From the NCBI RefSeq assembly GCF_008065155.1, contig NZ_CP042819.1, positions 2,108,001 through 2,172,000 on the forward strand: a stretch of DNA of 64,000 nt. Reading direction: 5' to 3'. This DNA comes from Octadecabacter sp. SW4. GTDB lineage: Bacteria > Pseudomonadota > Alphaproteobacteria > Rhodobacterales > Rhodobacteraceae. Positions 8,669 through 18,500 of this stretch are shown one piece after another (positions within the stretch are counted from its first letter, which is position 1; every line of letters begins with the position of its first letter). A program made the translations under genes and the position numbers. The notes beneath the pieces were generated by a model. That model was not told the origin of the DNA, searched no databases, and saw only the letters and a program-made list of their open reading frames with translations.

Positions 8669-10732
8669 ATGTTAATGGACAAAGTGACCGAAATGGTCGC
8701 CCACATGATCGGCATTTTCCACATCACGCTGGAAGAAGAGCGGATGCGCGATGTCTATGACAAGTTCAGCGCTCTCAAGGCCAAAGATCCCGACCTCGAT
8801 GATACCCAGGCCGTCGCGCTGCGCTTTAGTGCCAAATATGATCTTGGCGATTTCAACCCCGGTCTGATCTATGTCCCCTTTGCACCCGCTGGCCCGTTTG
8901 TCAGCTCACCCGACCCGCTTTTCTTTGATGCACTTTTCCCTGTGTGGTATCAGTCCCCGTTCTACGGTCTGGCGGCGAATACCGTGCCGGCAGCCTTTCC
9001 GCTTTTTGGTGCCGGACGTCCGCTTCTGACGCTCGAACCACCCTCAAGCGTGGTCGTTCTCACATATCAAAGCGCCTTTCTCTACGACAACGACACCCTG
9101 CGCATGACCGACTCCGGGATCGAGTTTGTCGACCCCGCCGTGTTCCTGGCCGAGCTGCAGCAATACGAAATGATCGCGACAGCCATCGCCGCCCCCGTGA
9201 GCGCCAAGATGGTCGCCCCCGGCGAAACCGTCACCGAAGACGCGATCGCCCTGCACGCGCAAGTGGGCTCCACAGCCCCCACGACATTGACCGGGGTCGC
9301 GGCGACCGTGCTGCACGGGGTCGATGCGATTGGCCTGCATGTGAACGGCGAAGCCGCCGAGGAAGCCCCCGAGCTTGCGGATTTGATGCCCGCCTTCATG
9401 GCGCCCGATGATGCGGAAGAAACCGCCACGGATGACGAAGACGCGAGCGATAGCACGTCCGAGGATGCGGCTGATGACGCCGCCGCCGACTATGAGTTTC
9501 CCGACCCTTTCGAAGGGCTTGGCGGCAGCAGCACCGATAACAGCCTGTTCGAAGTGGACGAGGGCCATCTGGTCGTGTCCGGGGGTAACCTTGTCGTCAA
9601 CGAGGTCTCGATCACGACGGCCTGGCTGGACGCCTCTGTCATTTCGGTGATGGGCGATGTCGTAAATCTGAACATGATTTCGCAGATCAACGTGCTGGTC
9701 GATCATGACTTGGGCAGCATCGGCGAGGTTGTCGGATCCGTGGCAATGAACGCCGCAACCTTCGCGTTCACAAGCACCGCCCCGGTGCCCGAAGAGGGCG
9801 CTGAAGCCTCCGAAGATACGGGCGATCTGGGCTTGCCCGTTAACTGGGCAGTGACGCGGATCGATGGCGATCTGTTCAGCGTCAATCAGGTATCCCAATA
9901 CACATTCCAGACCGACAACGACATTGCCGAGATCACCTTTAACGGCTCCAATACCTACATCGGGCTGGGCGACAACACCGTGATCAACCTTACCAATCTG
10001 TCCGAACTGGGCTTTGGCTATGACCTGATCGTCGTCGGGGGCAGCATGATTTCGATCAACTGGATCAATCAGATCAATGTGATGATCGACAACGATACCA
10101 TGACCTATTCCGGCATGACCCCAACCAGCATGCTGGGCGGTGACAACCTGCTGTTCAACGGCGCAAGCATCACCAGTTCCGGCGTCGATGCCTACGGCGA
10201 AATGCAGGACAATTTCGCCAGCGCCGCCGATAGTTTTGCCCAAGGCGCGACCAGTATCAACGCCGGCCTCGCCCAGGACAGCGTCTTTGAAGGCATCGAT
10301 ATCCTGCGCGTCCTTTATATCGAGGGCGATTATACGACGATCAACTGGATCGAACAGACCAACGTGCTGGGCGATAGCGATCAGGTGCATCTGGCCCTTG
10401 ATGATTTCACCGCGCAAAACGGTGGTGAAGTGAATGTCATCACAGGATCGAACGCTACCATAAACCTGGCCACCATCACCGACTACGGGGTCGATTCAAA
10501 CGTCATGGTGGGCGGTGAAGTCTATGATGATGCCCTCCTATATCAGGCCGAGTTGATCGACACCGACGCCGATCCGCTGGGTGTGGACATGCCCGCGCTT
10601 GCGTCAGAGGCGGTCGTATTTCTGGCCGATGACATGCTGACGCCAGACAACGGCCCGGTCGATGTGCCGATTGTGGCGACAGCACCCGAAAGCACCGCAT
10701 CACCGGATATGATGCAAACAATGCTCGCCTAA
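8669..10732 (+). CDS. Repeat-containing acidic protein, probable exported partner of the Gly-rich protein
   Basis: The 687-residue protein has three parts. The N-terminal globular region (about 1-225) lacks a signal peptide. An Asp/Glu-rich linker spans about 225-295. A repeat region runs from about 300 to 610. Four copies of a 22-residue motif of the form (V/I)xGDxxx(I/L)NxIxQxNVxxDxD lie near residues 326-347, 396-417, 455-476 and 549-570; the best are VVNLNMISQINVLVDHD and ISINWINQINVMIDND. I know no named family for this. The repeats alternate hydrophobic and polar residues as expected of stacked beta strands. The ABC exporter gene starts 15 bp after its stop, so it is a second likely substrate or an assembly factor. 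Confidence 0.75.
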   Translation: MLMDKVTEMVAHMIGIFHITLEEERMRDVYDKFSALKAKDPDLDDTQAVALRFSAKYDLGDFNPGLIYVPFAPAGPFVSSPDPLFFDALFPVWYQSPFYGLAANTVPAAFPLFGAGRPLLTLEPPSSVVVLTYQSAFLYDNDTLRMTDSGIEFVDPAVFLAELQQYEMIATAIAAPVSAKMVAPGETVTEDAIALHAQVGSTAPTTLTGVAATVLHGVDAIGLHVNGEAAEEAPELADLMPAFMAPDDAEETATDDEDASDSTSEDAADDAAADYEFPDPFEGLGGSSTDNSLFEVDEGHLVVSGGNLVVNEVSITTAWLDASVISVMGDVVNLNMISQINVLVDHDLGSIGEVVGSVAMNAATFAFTSTAPVPEEGAEASEDTGDLGLPVNWAVTRIDGDLFSVNQVSQYTFQTDNDIAEITFNGSNTYIGLGDNTVINLTNLSELGFGYDLIVVGGSMISINWINQINVMIDNDTMTYSGMTPTSMLGGDNLLFNGASITSSGVDAYGEMQDNFASAADSFAQGATSINAGLAQDSVFEGIDILRVLYIEGDYTTINWIEQTNVLGDSDQVHLALDDFTAQNGGEVNVITGSNATINLATITDYGVDSNVMVGGEVYDDALLYQAELIDTDADPLGVDMPALASEAVVFLADDMLTPDNGPVDVPIVATAPESTASPDMMQTMLA

Positions 10733-10747
10733 TAGGATATTGCAAGA

Positions 10748-12799
10748 ATGACTTTCGATGACCCCAAACGTTTCGAACGCGCCGCGCCCCACTCACAGAC
10801 AGATCAAGCAAACAGCCCCCAGGCTGCGAAGGCCCGGTCTACGGCGCGGCGCACAGATCCCCTGACCCTGACCCCGGATCAGCGGGCCGAACCCGATGAA
10901 GCGCCGGCGTTTGAAAGCAAGGGCACACCGGCCAAGGGGCTGGGCGGCGAACAGATCGAAGGTGATACCGGCCCGATCATGAAACAGGACGGCGCGGGCA
11001 AGCCCCCTAGCACGACAGGCGGCGGCAAGGGCGGTGGCGGCGGTGGCGGATCGCAGGGTTTTCACAAACGCGCGGCCCCCGACCAATTCGTGCAACAGCT
11101 GAACACGGGCACCCGCATCGTCAAACGCAACCTTGGTTTTGTCATGATTCTGACCTGCGCGACGAACCTTTTGGTGCTGGCGATCCCGATCTACCTGTTC
11201 CAGATTTCCGACCGCGTTCTGACCAGCCGGTCCCTAGATACGCTGGTGATGCTGACCATCGTGATGGTAGGTGCGGTGGTCATGCAATCCGTCTTTGACG
11301 CGGTGCGCCGTTTTATCCTGATGCGCACCGCCGTCGAGGTGGCAGTGCGGCTTGGCGCGCCGGTTCTCAGTGCCGCCGCCCATGCATCCCTGCAAGACAA
11401 CGGGCGACAGTATCAAACCTTGGGCGACCTGCAGCAATTGCGCGGGTTTCTGACGTCTGGCACGCTGATTTCCTTTTTGGATGTGCCTTTTGCCCCGCTC
11501 TTCATCGTGGCGATTTTCCTTGTGCATCCGCACCTTGGGATGATCGTGATCGCCACTTCTCTGGTCTTGATGGTCATCGCGATCATCAACCAAAAGGCCA
11601 CTGCCAAACCCTTTGCCGAAGCCAATATCGCGCAAAGCCACGCCAATATGCACCTCGATTCCATGACCCGTAACAGCCAGATCATCAACGCGCTGGCGAT
11701 GGTCCCCGAGGCGGTTGCGCTGTGGGGCAAGGACACGGCCAATTCCCTGCGCGCGCAGGTCAAGGCGCAGGACCGCAACATCGCCTGGGCCGCCGTGTCG
11801 CGTGCGGCGCGTCTGCTGACCCAGATCGCGATGCTGGGCTGGGGCGCCTTTCTGGCCATTCAGGGTGAAATCACCGGCGGCATGGTGATTGCCGCCTCGA
11901 TCATTGCCGGACGTGCACTGGCCCCCATCGAAGGGTCCATCGAAGGCTGGAACGGCTATATCCTGTCGCGTAGCGCGTATGACCGGGTGAAATCGCTGAT
12001 GCACAATTCAGTGCAGCGGTTCGAGAAACTGGTGCTGCCCAACCCCGAAGGCCGCCTGAACGTCGAGCGGTTGTTGTTTGTCCCCGCAGGGACCAAGCAG
12101 GTGATCCTGAACGGGCTGACGTTTTCCCTGAACCCCGGCGACTCCTTGGGTGTGATCGGCAATTCGGGCGCGGGCAAAACCACCCTGGGCAAGATGCTGG
12201 TGGGGTCGATCCTGCCGACGTCGGGTAACGTGCGGCTTGATCTGATGGACCTGCGCAACTGGGACACGCGCCAGTTGGGCGAAAACATCGGCTATCTGCC
12301 GCAGGACGTGCAGCTTTTCCCCGGCTCGATCAAGGCCAATATCGCGCGGATGCGGGCGGATGCCAAAGACGAAGACGTCTATCGCGCCGCCATGCTGGCG
12401 GATGTGCACGACATGATCGCAATGCTGCCGCACGGCTATGAAACGATGGTGCAGGCCGATGGCTCGCCACTGTCGGGCGGGCAGAAGCAACGGATCGCAC
12501 TGGCACGCGCCTTCTTTGGTAACCCGCGTTTTCTGGTGCTCGATGAACCCAACTCGAACCTTGATACGGCGGGGGATCGCGCCCTTGCGACGGCCATCAA
12601 ACATGCCGGCGAACACGGGATCACCGTTGTCGTCATCACGCAAAAGCCGTCCCTGCTAAGTGTCGTCGACAAGATTATGCTGATGGCTGACGGCAACATC
12701 GCGATGTTCGGGCACCGCCAGCAGGTGCTTGAACAACTGGCGCAGCGCAATGCCGGGGGCAACCTGCCGCCCGCACAGGGTGGACAGGGGGGCCAATAA
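10748..12799 (+). CDS. Type I secretion system permease/ATPase (PrtD-like)
   Basis: The 683-residue ABC exporter has a membrane domain (about 125-410) and a nucleotide-binding domain (about 440-670). Walker A is GNSGAGKTTLGK at about 470, the signature is LSGGQKQRIALARA at about 575, and Walker B is FLVLDEPNSNLD at about 597. There is no C39 peptidase domain, so it is of the PrtD/hemolysin rather than bacteriocin class. Two features are odd. The first 110 residues are a polar Gly/Pro-rich cytosolic extension. The H-loop position has Gln632 (VVITQKPS), whereas these exporters usually have ITHRPS. The gene sits 15 bp after the repeat protein and 1 bp before the HlyD gene. No TolC-type outer-membrane gene is in the window. 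Confidence 0.9.
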   Translation: MTFDDPKRFERAAPHSQTDQANSPQAAKARSTARRTDPLTLTPDQRAEPDEAPAFESKGTPAKGLGGEQIEGDTGPIMKQDGAGKPPSTTGGGKGGGGGGGSQGFHKRAAPDQFVQQLNTGTRIVKRNLGFVMILTCATNLLVLAIPIYLFQISDRVLTSRSLDTLVMLTIVMVGAVVMQSVFDAVRRFILMRTAVEVAVRLGAPVLSAAAHASLQDNGRQYQTLGDLQQLRGFLTSGTLISFLDVPFAPLFIVAIFLVHPHLGMIVIATSLVLMVIAIINQKATAKPFAEANIAQSHANMHLDSMTRNSQIINALAMVPEAVALWGKDTANSLRAQVKAQDRNIAWAAVSRAARLLTQIAMLGWGAFLAIQGEITGGMVIAASIIAGRALAPIEGSIEGWNGYILSRSAYDRVKSLMHNSVQRFEKLVLPNPEGRLNVERLLFVPAGTKQVILNGLTFSLNPGDSLGVIGNSGAGKTTLGKMLVGSILPTSGNVRLDLMDLRNWDTRQLGENIGYLPQDVQLFPGSIKANIARMRADAKDEDVYRAAMLADVHDMIAMLPHGYETMVQADGSPLSGGQKQRIALARAFFGNPRFLVLDEPNSNLDTAGDRALATAIKHAGEHGITVVVITQKPSLLSVVDKIMLMADGNIAMFGHRQQVLEQLAQRNAGGNLPPAQGGQGGQ

Positions 12800-12800
12800 G

Positions 12801-14141
12801 ATGAGCAACGTGACGATCTATGCCGAACCCGCCGAATGGTATGCGGATGTGCCCCGCTCGGTCACCAAACACATCACATTCGGGATTCTTTTGTTTATTC
12901 TGACGTTCGGCGGTTTTGGCGCATGGGCCTTGCGCGCGCCGCTTGCGGCCGCCGTGATCGCACAAGGCAGTTTCGTCGCCACGGGCCGTAACAAGATCGT
13001 TCAGCACCTCGAGGGCGGCATCATTCGCGAAATCCTTGTCGAAGAGGGCGATACCGTCGTCGAAGGGCAGCCCATCCTGTTGCTCGACGAAACCGCCGCC
13101 CTGGCGACCGAACGCGAGCTTTTCCTGCGTCAGGTCCGACTTGAAGCGATGGAAGCGCGTATTCTGGCCGAACACAGCGGCGCCGACAGGCTGATCTTTC
13201 CCGCAAGTATCGAGGCCCTGCGATCAGACTTTTCCATCGCCTCGATGCTGGACGCACAAACGGTGACATTTGATGCGGCTGCGCGCCAGCTGAACAACGA
13301 CCTTTCGCTTTTGGAGCAAAGCATCGAAGCGCTGACGGTGCGCGCGACGGGCTATGACTATCAACTTATCTCGACGCGCACCCAACTTGAAATTCTGCGC
13401 GAAGACATGACCGCCAAGGAACAGCTTTTGGATCGTGGCCTCATTCGCCGCTCCGAAGTCAACAGCATCCGGCGCGCCATCGCCGAGGCCGAAGGCCAGA
13501 TCGGGCGGCTGACCGCCGAAATTGATGAAATCACCGAAGTTTCAAAACGCTATGAAGCGCAAATCGCCCAGACGATCAGCGAACGCCAGGGCGCTGCTCT
13601 TGATGAATTGCAGATCGTGCAATCGGAACTGGAAAGCGTGCGTGAACAGGTGCGCCGCGCCGAAAACGTCCTGAGCCGATCCGAGGTCGTCGCGCCGGTG
13701 TCGGGCACGATCGTGACGCTGCATTACTATACACCGGGCGGTGTGATCGAAAGCGGCAAACCCATCGCCGAGATTTTGCCCGCTGGCGAGCCGCTGATCA
13801 TCGAAGTCAGCATTGCGCGCACCGAAGTGGATGTGGTGCAAAAAGGTCAGGAGGCCACGGTGCGCCTGACCGGGTTGAACGCGCGGACAACGCCGGTCCT
13901 GACGGGCGAAGTGTTTTACGTGTCGGCCGACAGCATCGTTGATCGCAGTCAGGAGTTGGCACAGGAAGTCTATGTAGCCCGCGTATCGGTGGCACCAGAG
14001 CAACTGGATCGTGTCCGTGGCTTTACCCCCACCCCCGGCATGCCCGCCGAAATCATGATCCAGACCGAAGAACGCACCTTCTTTCAATATTTGATGAAAC
14101 CCATCACCGACAGCATGAACCGCGCCTTCCGCGAACAGTAA
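12801..14141 (+). CDS. HlyD-family periplasmic adaptor of type I secretion
   Basis: The 446-residue protein has one N-terminal membrane segment (about 22-42) and an AAVIAQGSFVATGRNKIVQHLEGG lipoyl half, quoted here as its pattern only. A long coiled-coil hairpin spans about 110-290, and a second half contains SEVVAPVSGTIVTLHYYTPG and a C-terminal beta-barrel. This is the PrtE/HlyD arrangement. It should bridge the ABC exporter to an outer-membrane TolC protein encoded elsewhere. The frame extends upstream inside the ABC gene, but the ATG at 12801, one base after the ABC stop, is the natural start. Confidence 0.9.
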   Translation: MSNVTIYAEPAEWYADVPRSVTKHITFGILLFILTFGGFGAWALRAPLAAAVIAQGSFVATGRNKIVQHLEGGIIREILVEEGDTVVEGQPILLLDETAALATERELFLRQVRLEAMEARILAEHSGADRLIFPASIEALRSDFSIASMLDAQTVTFDAAARQLNNDLSLLEQSIEALTVRATGYDYQLISTRTQLEILREDMTAKEQLLDRGLIRRSEVNSIRRAIAEAEGQIGRLTAEIDEITEVSKRYEAQIAQTISERQGAALDELQIVQSELESVREQVRRAENVLSRSEVVAPVSGTIVTLHYYTPGGVIESGKPIAEILPAGEPLIIEVSIARTEVDVVQKGQEATVRLTGLNARTTPVLTGEVFYVSADSIVDRSQELAQEVYVARVSVAPEQLDRVRGFTPTPGMPAEIMIQTEERTFFQYLMKPITDSMNRAFREQ

Positions 14142-14329
14142 CGGCGCGCAGCCTGGCTGGGCAAAGGTGCCCTTATGGCTGTTTTTTTGGCAGGTTTTCC
14201 AGTCGCCACAGCCCCTTCGCCTTGACGCGACTGGACGCCGTCAAGACCGCATCTTTCAAGAGTTTTCTAAACGCTCCAGTTTCGGAAGGTTGTTGTCCCC
14301 TCAATTACCGTCAAGAGGAGACATAAAGA

Positions 14330-14675
14330 TGCAAGACGACACAACTCAATCTTCCGATACTTTGCCAGCATGGCGGTCGTGATGCTGACCTTCATGCTGG
14401 CAAAGTATCGCAATCGCGGGTCGAAACTGGGCATTTATGCCGGGTCTATTCTGCTTTTCGTCCTGGCACTCTGGCTAGTGCGATCCCAGGCCACGGTTCA
14501 GGACGTCAGCTGGATAAAGGCCATGATCCCGCACCACTCCATCGCCATCCTGACCAGAGAACGGGCCGAACTTTCCGACCCGCGCGTGCAGGAACTGGCA
14601 ACATCAATCATCAAGGCGCAGCGCGGCGATATTGGTCAAATGGAGGCTCTTGTTGCCGATAGTGAAGGGCAATAA
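14330..14675 (+). pseudogene. DUF305-family membrane protein, frameshifted/rearranged
   Basis: The best ribosome site (AAGAGGAG) leads to the ATG at 14330, but that frame stops at 14382 after 17 codons. The DUF305 signature (ATVQDVSWIKAMIPHHSIAI, then ELSDPRVQELATSIIKAQ) is in another frame, from an ATG at 14370 without a good ribosome site. Upstream of that ATG the same frame reads IFRYFAS, which resembles the first family helix (YWRFAAM). About 35 residues between it and AVVMLTFML seem to be missing relative to the family. An 18-bp perfect inverted repeat sits exactly at the join. The 101-residue product could still be made, but a damaged gene is more likely. Confidence 0.6.
14355..14410. 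repeat. 18-bp perfect inverted repeat within the DUF305 remnant
   Basis: Arms at 14355-14372 and 14393-14410 are exact reverse complements (CGATACTTTGCCAGCATG) around a 20-base loop. It lies inside coding sequence at the frameshift point, so it looks like the product of a template-switch or inversion event rather than a terminator. Confidence 0.85.
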
Positions 14676-14808
14676 TCGCAAAAGGTTCGGCGCGCTTGCC
14701 ACCGCGCGCTGCCTGTTTCATGAAGGCGATATGGGCAGCCGCGTCGCGGCTGCCCATCAATGTCCGCCCAGCGGAACCCTCCGAAGTGATGGATTGCACC
14801 AAGACGAC

Positions 14809-15483
14809 ATGGAACATTCAAACCTCAGCGCCGTGTTGGTCAGTGTCACACCCGATGGTATGGCGGCAAAGATCGCTCCTATCGACGGCTCTCATGATCT
14901 GTTCGATGTCGAAGACCGCGCGATCCACAACGCCGCACCCCGTCGGCGGGACGAATTTGCGGCCGGTCGCGCGGCGGCGCGTGGCGCACTCGCGACCCTT
15001 GCCATCGCGCCTGTGCCGATCCCACGTGCCGCTGATCGCCGCCCCCTTTGGCCCAACGGCATCATCGGCAGCATAAGTCACACCGATGGGATCGCCGCGG
15101 CGATAGTCGGGCATGATCAAACCACGGCCAGTGTGGGTTTGGACATCGAAGGGGACGCCCCGCTTAAGAAAGAATTGCGAAAATATATCCTGACGCGCAG
15201 CGAAGCCGCGGCGCGCAAGGCGCGACCATTGGTCGCCAACTCATCGCGCTGCAAGGCCACCTTTGCGGCGAAAGAGGCACTTTTCAAAGCCATCTACCCG
15301 ATCACAGGGCAGTTTTTCGGCTTTCTGGACGCCAACGTGGACCTACACGAGAGCGGAAACTGGACCGCCACCCTGTGCGATACAGCCCCCGCCCTGCCCG
15401 CGCCGATGGTGATATCAGGCGGCAAATGGGCCGCTGTCGACGGGTTTGTCATCGCAACGATTCATATCTTGAAGGCACCTTAA
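14809..15483 (+). CDS. 4'-phosphopantetheinyl transferase (EntD/Sfp superfamily)
   Basis: The 224-residue protein has the PPTase motifs in order: GIIGSISHTDGIAAAIVG, then SVGLDIEGDAPL (metal-binding Asp and Glu), then CKATFAAKEALFKAIYP (the catalytic KE motif). It transfers 4'-phosphopantetheine from CoA to a carrier-protein serine. The frame is open further upstream, but the ATG at 14809 gives the standard length. It is convergent with the NRPS-like gene, with only 23 bp between stops. That synthase has three carrier domains, so activating it is the obvious role. Confidence 0.9.
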   Translation: MEHSNLSAVLVSVTPDGMAAKIAPIDGSHDLFDVEDRAIHNAAPRRRDEFAAGRAAARGALATLAIAPVPIPRAADRRPLWPNGIIGSISHTDGIAAAIVGHDQTTASVGLDIEGDAPLKKELRKYILTRSEAAARKARPLVANSSRCKATFAAKEALFKAIYPITGQFFGFLDANVDLHESGNWTATLCDTAPALPAPMVISGGKWAAVDGFVIATIHILKAP

Positions 15484-15506
15484 TCGGCCGCCCGCAACGC
15501 AACCCA

Positions 15507-18500
15507 TCAGCCATTGCTGCCAAAAATCGCCTGTGCAATTTCGGCGGCGATATCGGGGCTGCGTAGCCCTGTGTGTTTGCCGGAAATAGGTACCACCTGA
15601 AGCGTGCCATCAAAGGCCGCCCGCCACCTGTCAATTTCGCGCGCCTGCAGCGGGCCGTGTGCGGCCACCAGCAGGATCGGCCGTTTGACCGGAATTGGGG
15701 CCGGGCGCCAATCGGCGAACTGCTTTTTCAGGTGCAGCCCGACATAATGATATCGCTGGAGCCAGTATTCCTTGCCGCGCAGACGTCGCGAAAAGGCACG
15801 CAACCGGTTCGCAAAAACATGCATCGGCACGGGCCAACGTTTGCGCGATGCATGCGCACCCGCATCAATCAGGATCAAACTGTTGATTTCATGCCCCTTT
15901 TCACGCAGCTTGCGCGCTGTTTCAAACGCGATCATTCCGGCGGCGGAAAATCCGATCAGATTGATCGCTTTGCGACCCTCGCGCGCGATGATCATATCTG
16001 CGGCCATATCTGTCAGATCATCAATCGTGATGGTTTTTGCCCAAGCAGTCGATTGCAGCGCCTTGATCCGAAGCCCGACCAGCTTTGCAGAGCCCGCGCA
16101 GGTCGCGGCCAAAGGCAGGTAATCCGTCAGGCCACCCGAGAATGTCGGGAGGGCGTAGTACACGGAATCTGCAAGCGACCGGTTCAGGGGGACCAGCACA
16201 ACCTCGTCCTCTTGTTTAACGAAGGTTTCGATCTTATGGGCAAGGTCGCGCACGCTCGTGCCGTCAAGGAACAGGCTTTCGAGCGGGAATTCGACGCCAA
16301 ACAACTGCTCAAGTTTCGCCGCAAACGCCACCGCCCGATACGAGCTGCCGCCAATATCAAAAAAATCATCATCCCTGCGGAAATCAGCGTGGCCAAGAAC
16401 CTCTGCCATCGCCTTTTCGACCGTTGCTTCATGTTTGGCACTCGCCCGCCGATCGCCCGTCACTGGTGTCCGGTCATGTCCGGACCTGTGCGATTTGCCA
16501 AAGCTTTGCGGCGGCGCGCCCGTGACCCAATCAATTGCGGCGCAAATATCATCGCAAAGCGCGCCCTTCAGCATCGGAACCGCGTGCCCGTGATCATGCT
16601 GCAGCAGGGTTGCCTTTTCGCAATGGGCAAAGATATTCGAAAGCTCCGCAAAGGAATGAAGCGGGTCATCATGAGAAACCAGATGGATTGATTGGCATGC
16701 GATCGCCCAATCCGTCTTTATGCCCTGGCGGGCCACCCTGTGCAGCGGGCTTGGCGCGATGTTCAGGAACAGCCGCAACTCGGGCCTGCGCGACGCAATC
16801 AGGGCGGCCACCAGCCCACCGTCACAGATACCGCCAATCGCATCAATCGGTCCAAGCGTTTCAAGGGCGGTTGTCACCGCAGACAGGCTTTGCGCCAGCA
16901 TGTCCGCATCATAAACACCCCAACTGCGATAGGCGTCTTTGGAATATATCCCCGCCGCGACAGCTTTGGCATGAAGTTCCGGTTTGGGCGCGCAGATATG
17001 CGGGGCGTCCAGATAGACAAATTCGATACGCGTCGCAAGCTGCCCTTTCCAGGATGTCGCCTGCAGGCTGAGGTCCATCAGATCGCCATCCGCCCCTTCA
17101 CCATGTAGGAACAGCATACGAAGCGGGCGGGTTTGCCGGGGCGGCGCCGCAAGGTTTTCGCCCGCTGTCTGCTCCGGCGTTGCGCCCTGCACCTTATCGA
17201 TCAGGTGTTCAAAGACCGCGCGCGGGGTTGGATGATCGCTGATCAACCAAGTGGGCAGATCGCACCGGAAGCGGGCACTCAGGCGCGCCGACAGTTCAAC
17301 CGCCGCAAGCGAGTTGACGCCCAGATCGTCAAACCGCGTATCCGGCCCGATGTGGCCCTCGCCCTGCACAAAACCACGCGCGACCGCCAACACGGCGTCC
17401 AGGGTCACATCGGCGACGGTCTGTTGCGGGATGTCACGCATCGGCGATTTGCTTTGGGCGCGCAACTGCGCTGCACCGCCCTGCCCATCCAGAACATAGT
17501 TTTGCATCACCCCAAGTTTGCCAGGCGGCAAAAGCCCATTCATCTGTTGCGCAAACCGGACGCGATGCGGTTTGCCCATTTCGGTTCGGGCAATTTCAGA
17601 CACAAGGATCAGGGTTTGCGGCAGCATCGACGAGGGCAAATGCTGTCGCGCCCAATCGTTCAGATCAGCCAGATCAATTTCAGTAGCCATCGGGGCTACT
17701 GCCAGCGCCACATCTTCGCCAAGGTCGGCGTGCGCGCGGGCAAAGACCATCAGATCAACCTTGGCACCACCCTGCCAGCCCGGATAATCGCGCAAGACAG
17801 CCTCGATTTGTGCCGGTGCAATGGTTTCGCCACCACGATTGATCGCGTCCTTGATGCGGCCATGAATGGACAGCCAGCCCGACCCATCTGCGGCGAGGCG
17901 ACCCAGATCGCCGGTGCGAAAATATCCGCGCGGGGTAAGGACTTCGACCGGCACGGGGCCGCCTTGGTCATATCCGTCAAAGACCGCCGCGCCCTTGACC
18001 GTCACCTCGCCGACCGTCCCGTCTGGCACGACAGCGCAGCCCGCCCCCACGGTTGGGTCGATGATTTCGATGGACAAGGAGGGCAACGCGCGCCCCACAC
18101 TTCCGGCATGCGTGAGCCGGTAGGTCAATGGCGGGGCCGCGATGGGCATGGCTTCGGTCATGCCATAGGTTGGCAGGACACGCACGCGATCACCAAACAG
18201 GTCCGCCAGGGCGCAGGCAAGGGCATGGGGTAGATCGGCCCCCGCGCTGCGGATCGCGCGCAAGCGGGGCCAAGGTCTGGTTGCACCCAGCTCGGGGTGC
18301 TCTTTGGCGTAGTCCAGCACCGTCTGCCACATCGCCGGAACCAAATAGCACCAGCTTGCACCTTCGGGGCCAGCAAGTGCAGCAAAAAAGGCCTTGGGAT
18401 CAAACCCCGTTGCAAACCGCGTCTGCCCACCGGCAAGCATCGGGGCGACCAGGTTGCATGCAATCCCGCCCACGTGATGCAGCGGCAGCATCGACACCCC

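Noticed and set aside
6814..10732. RTX toxin or curlin repeats in the secreted-protein candidates
   Set aside because: No GGxGxDxxx nonapeptide arrays and no curlin-type Ser...Gln-Gly-Asn repeats are found. The similarity is only in composition and gene context.
12729..12800. Longer upstream start for the HlyD adaptor
   Set aside because: It would lie inside the ABC ATPase coding end. The ATG at 12801 directly follows the ATPase stop and gives the normal N-terminus.
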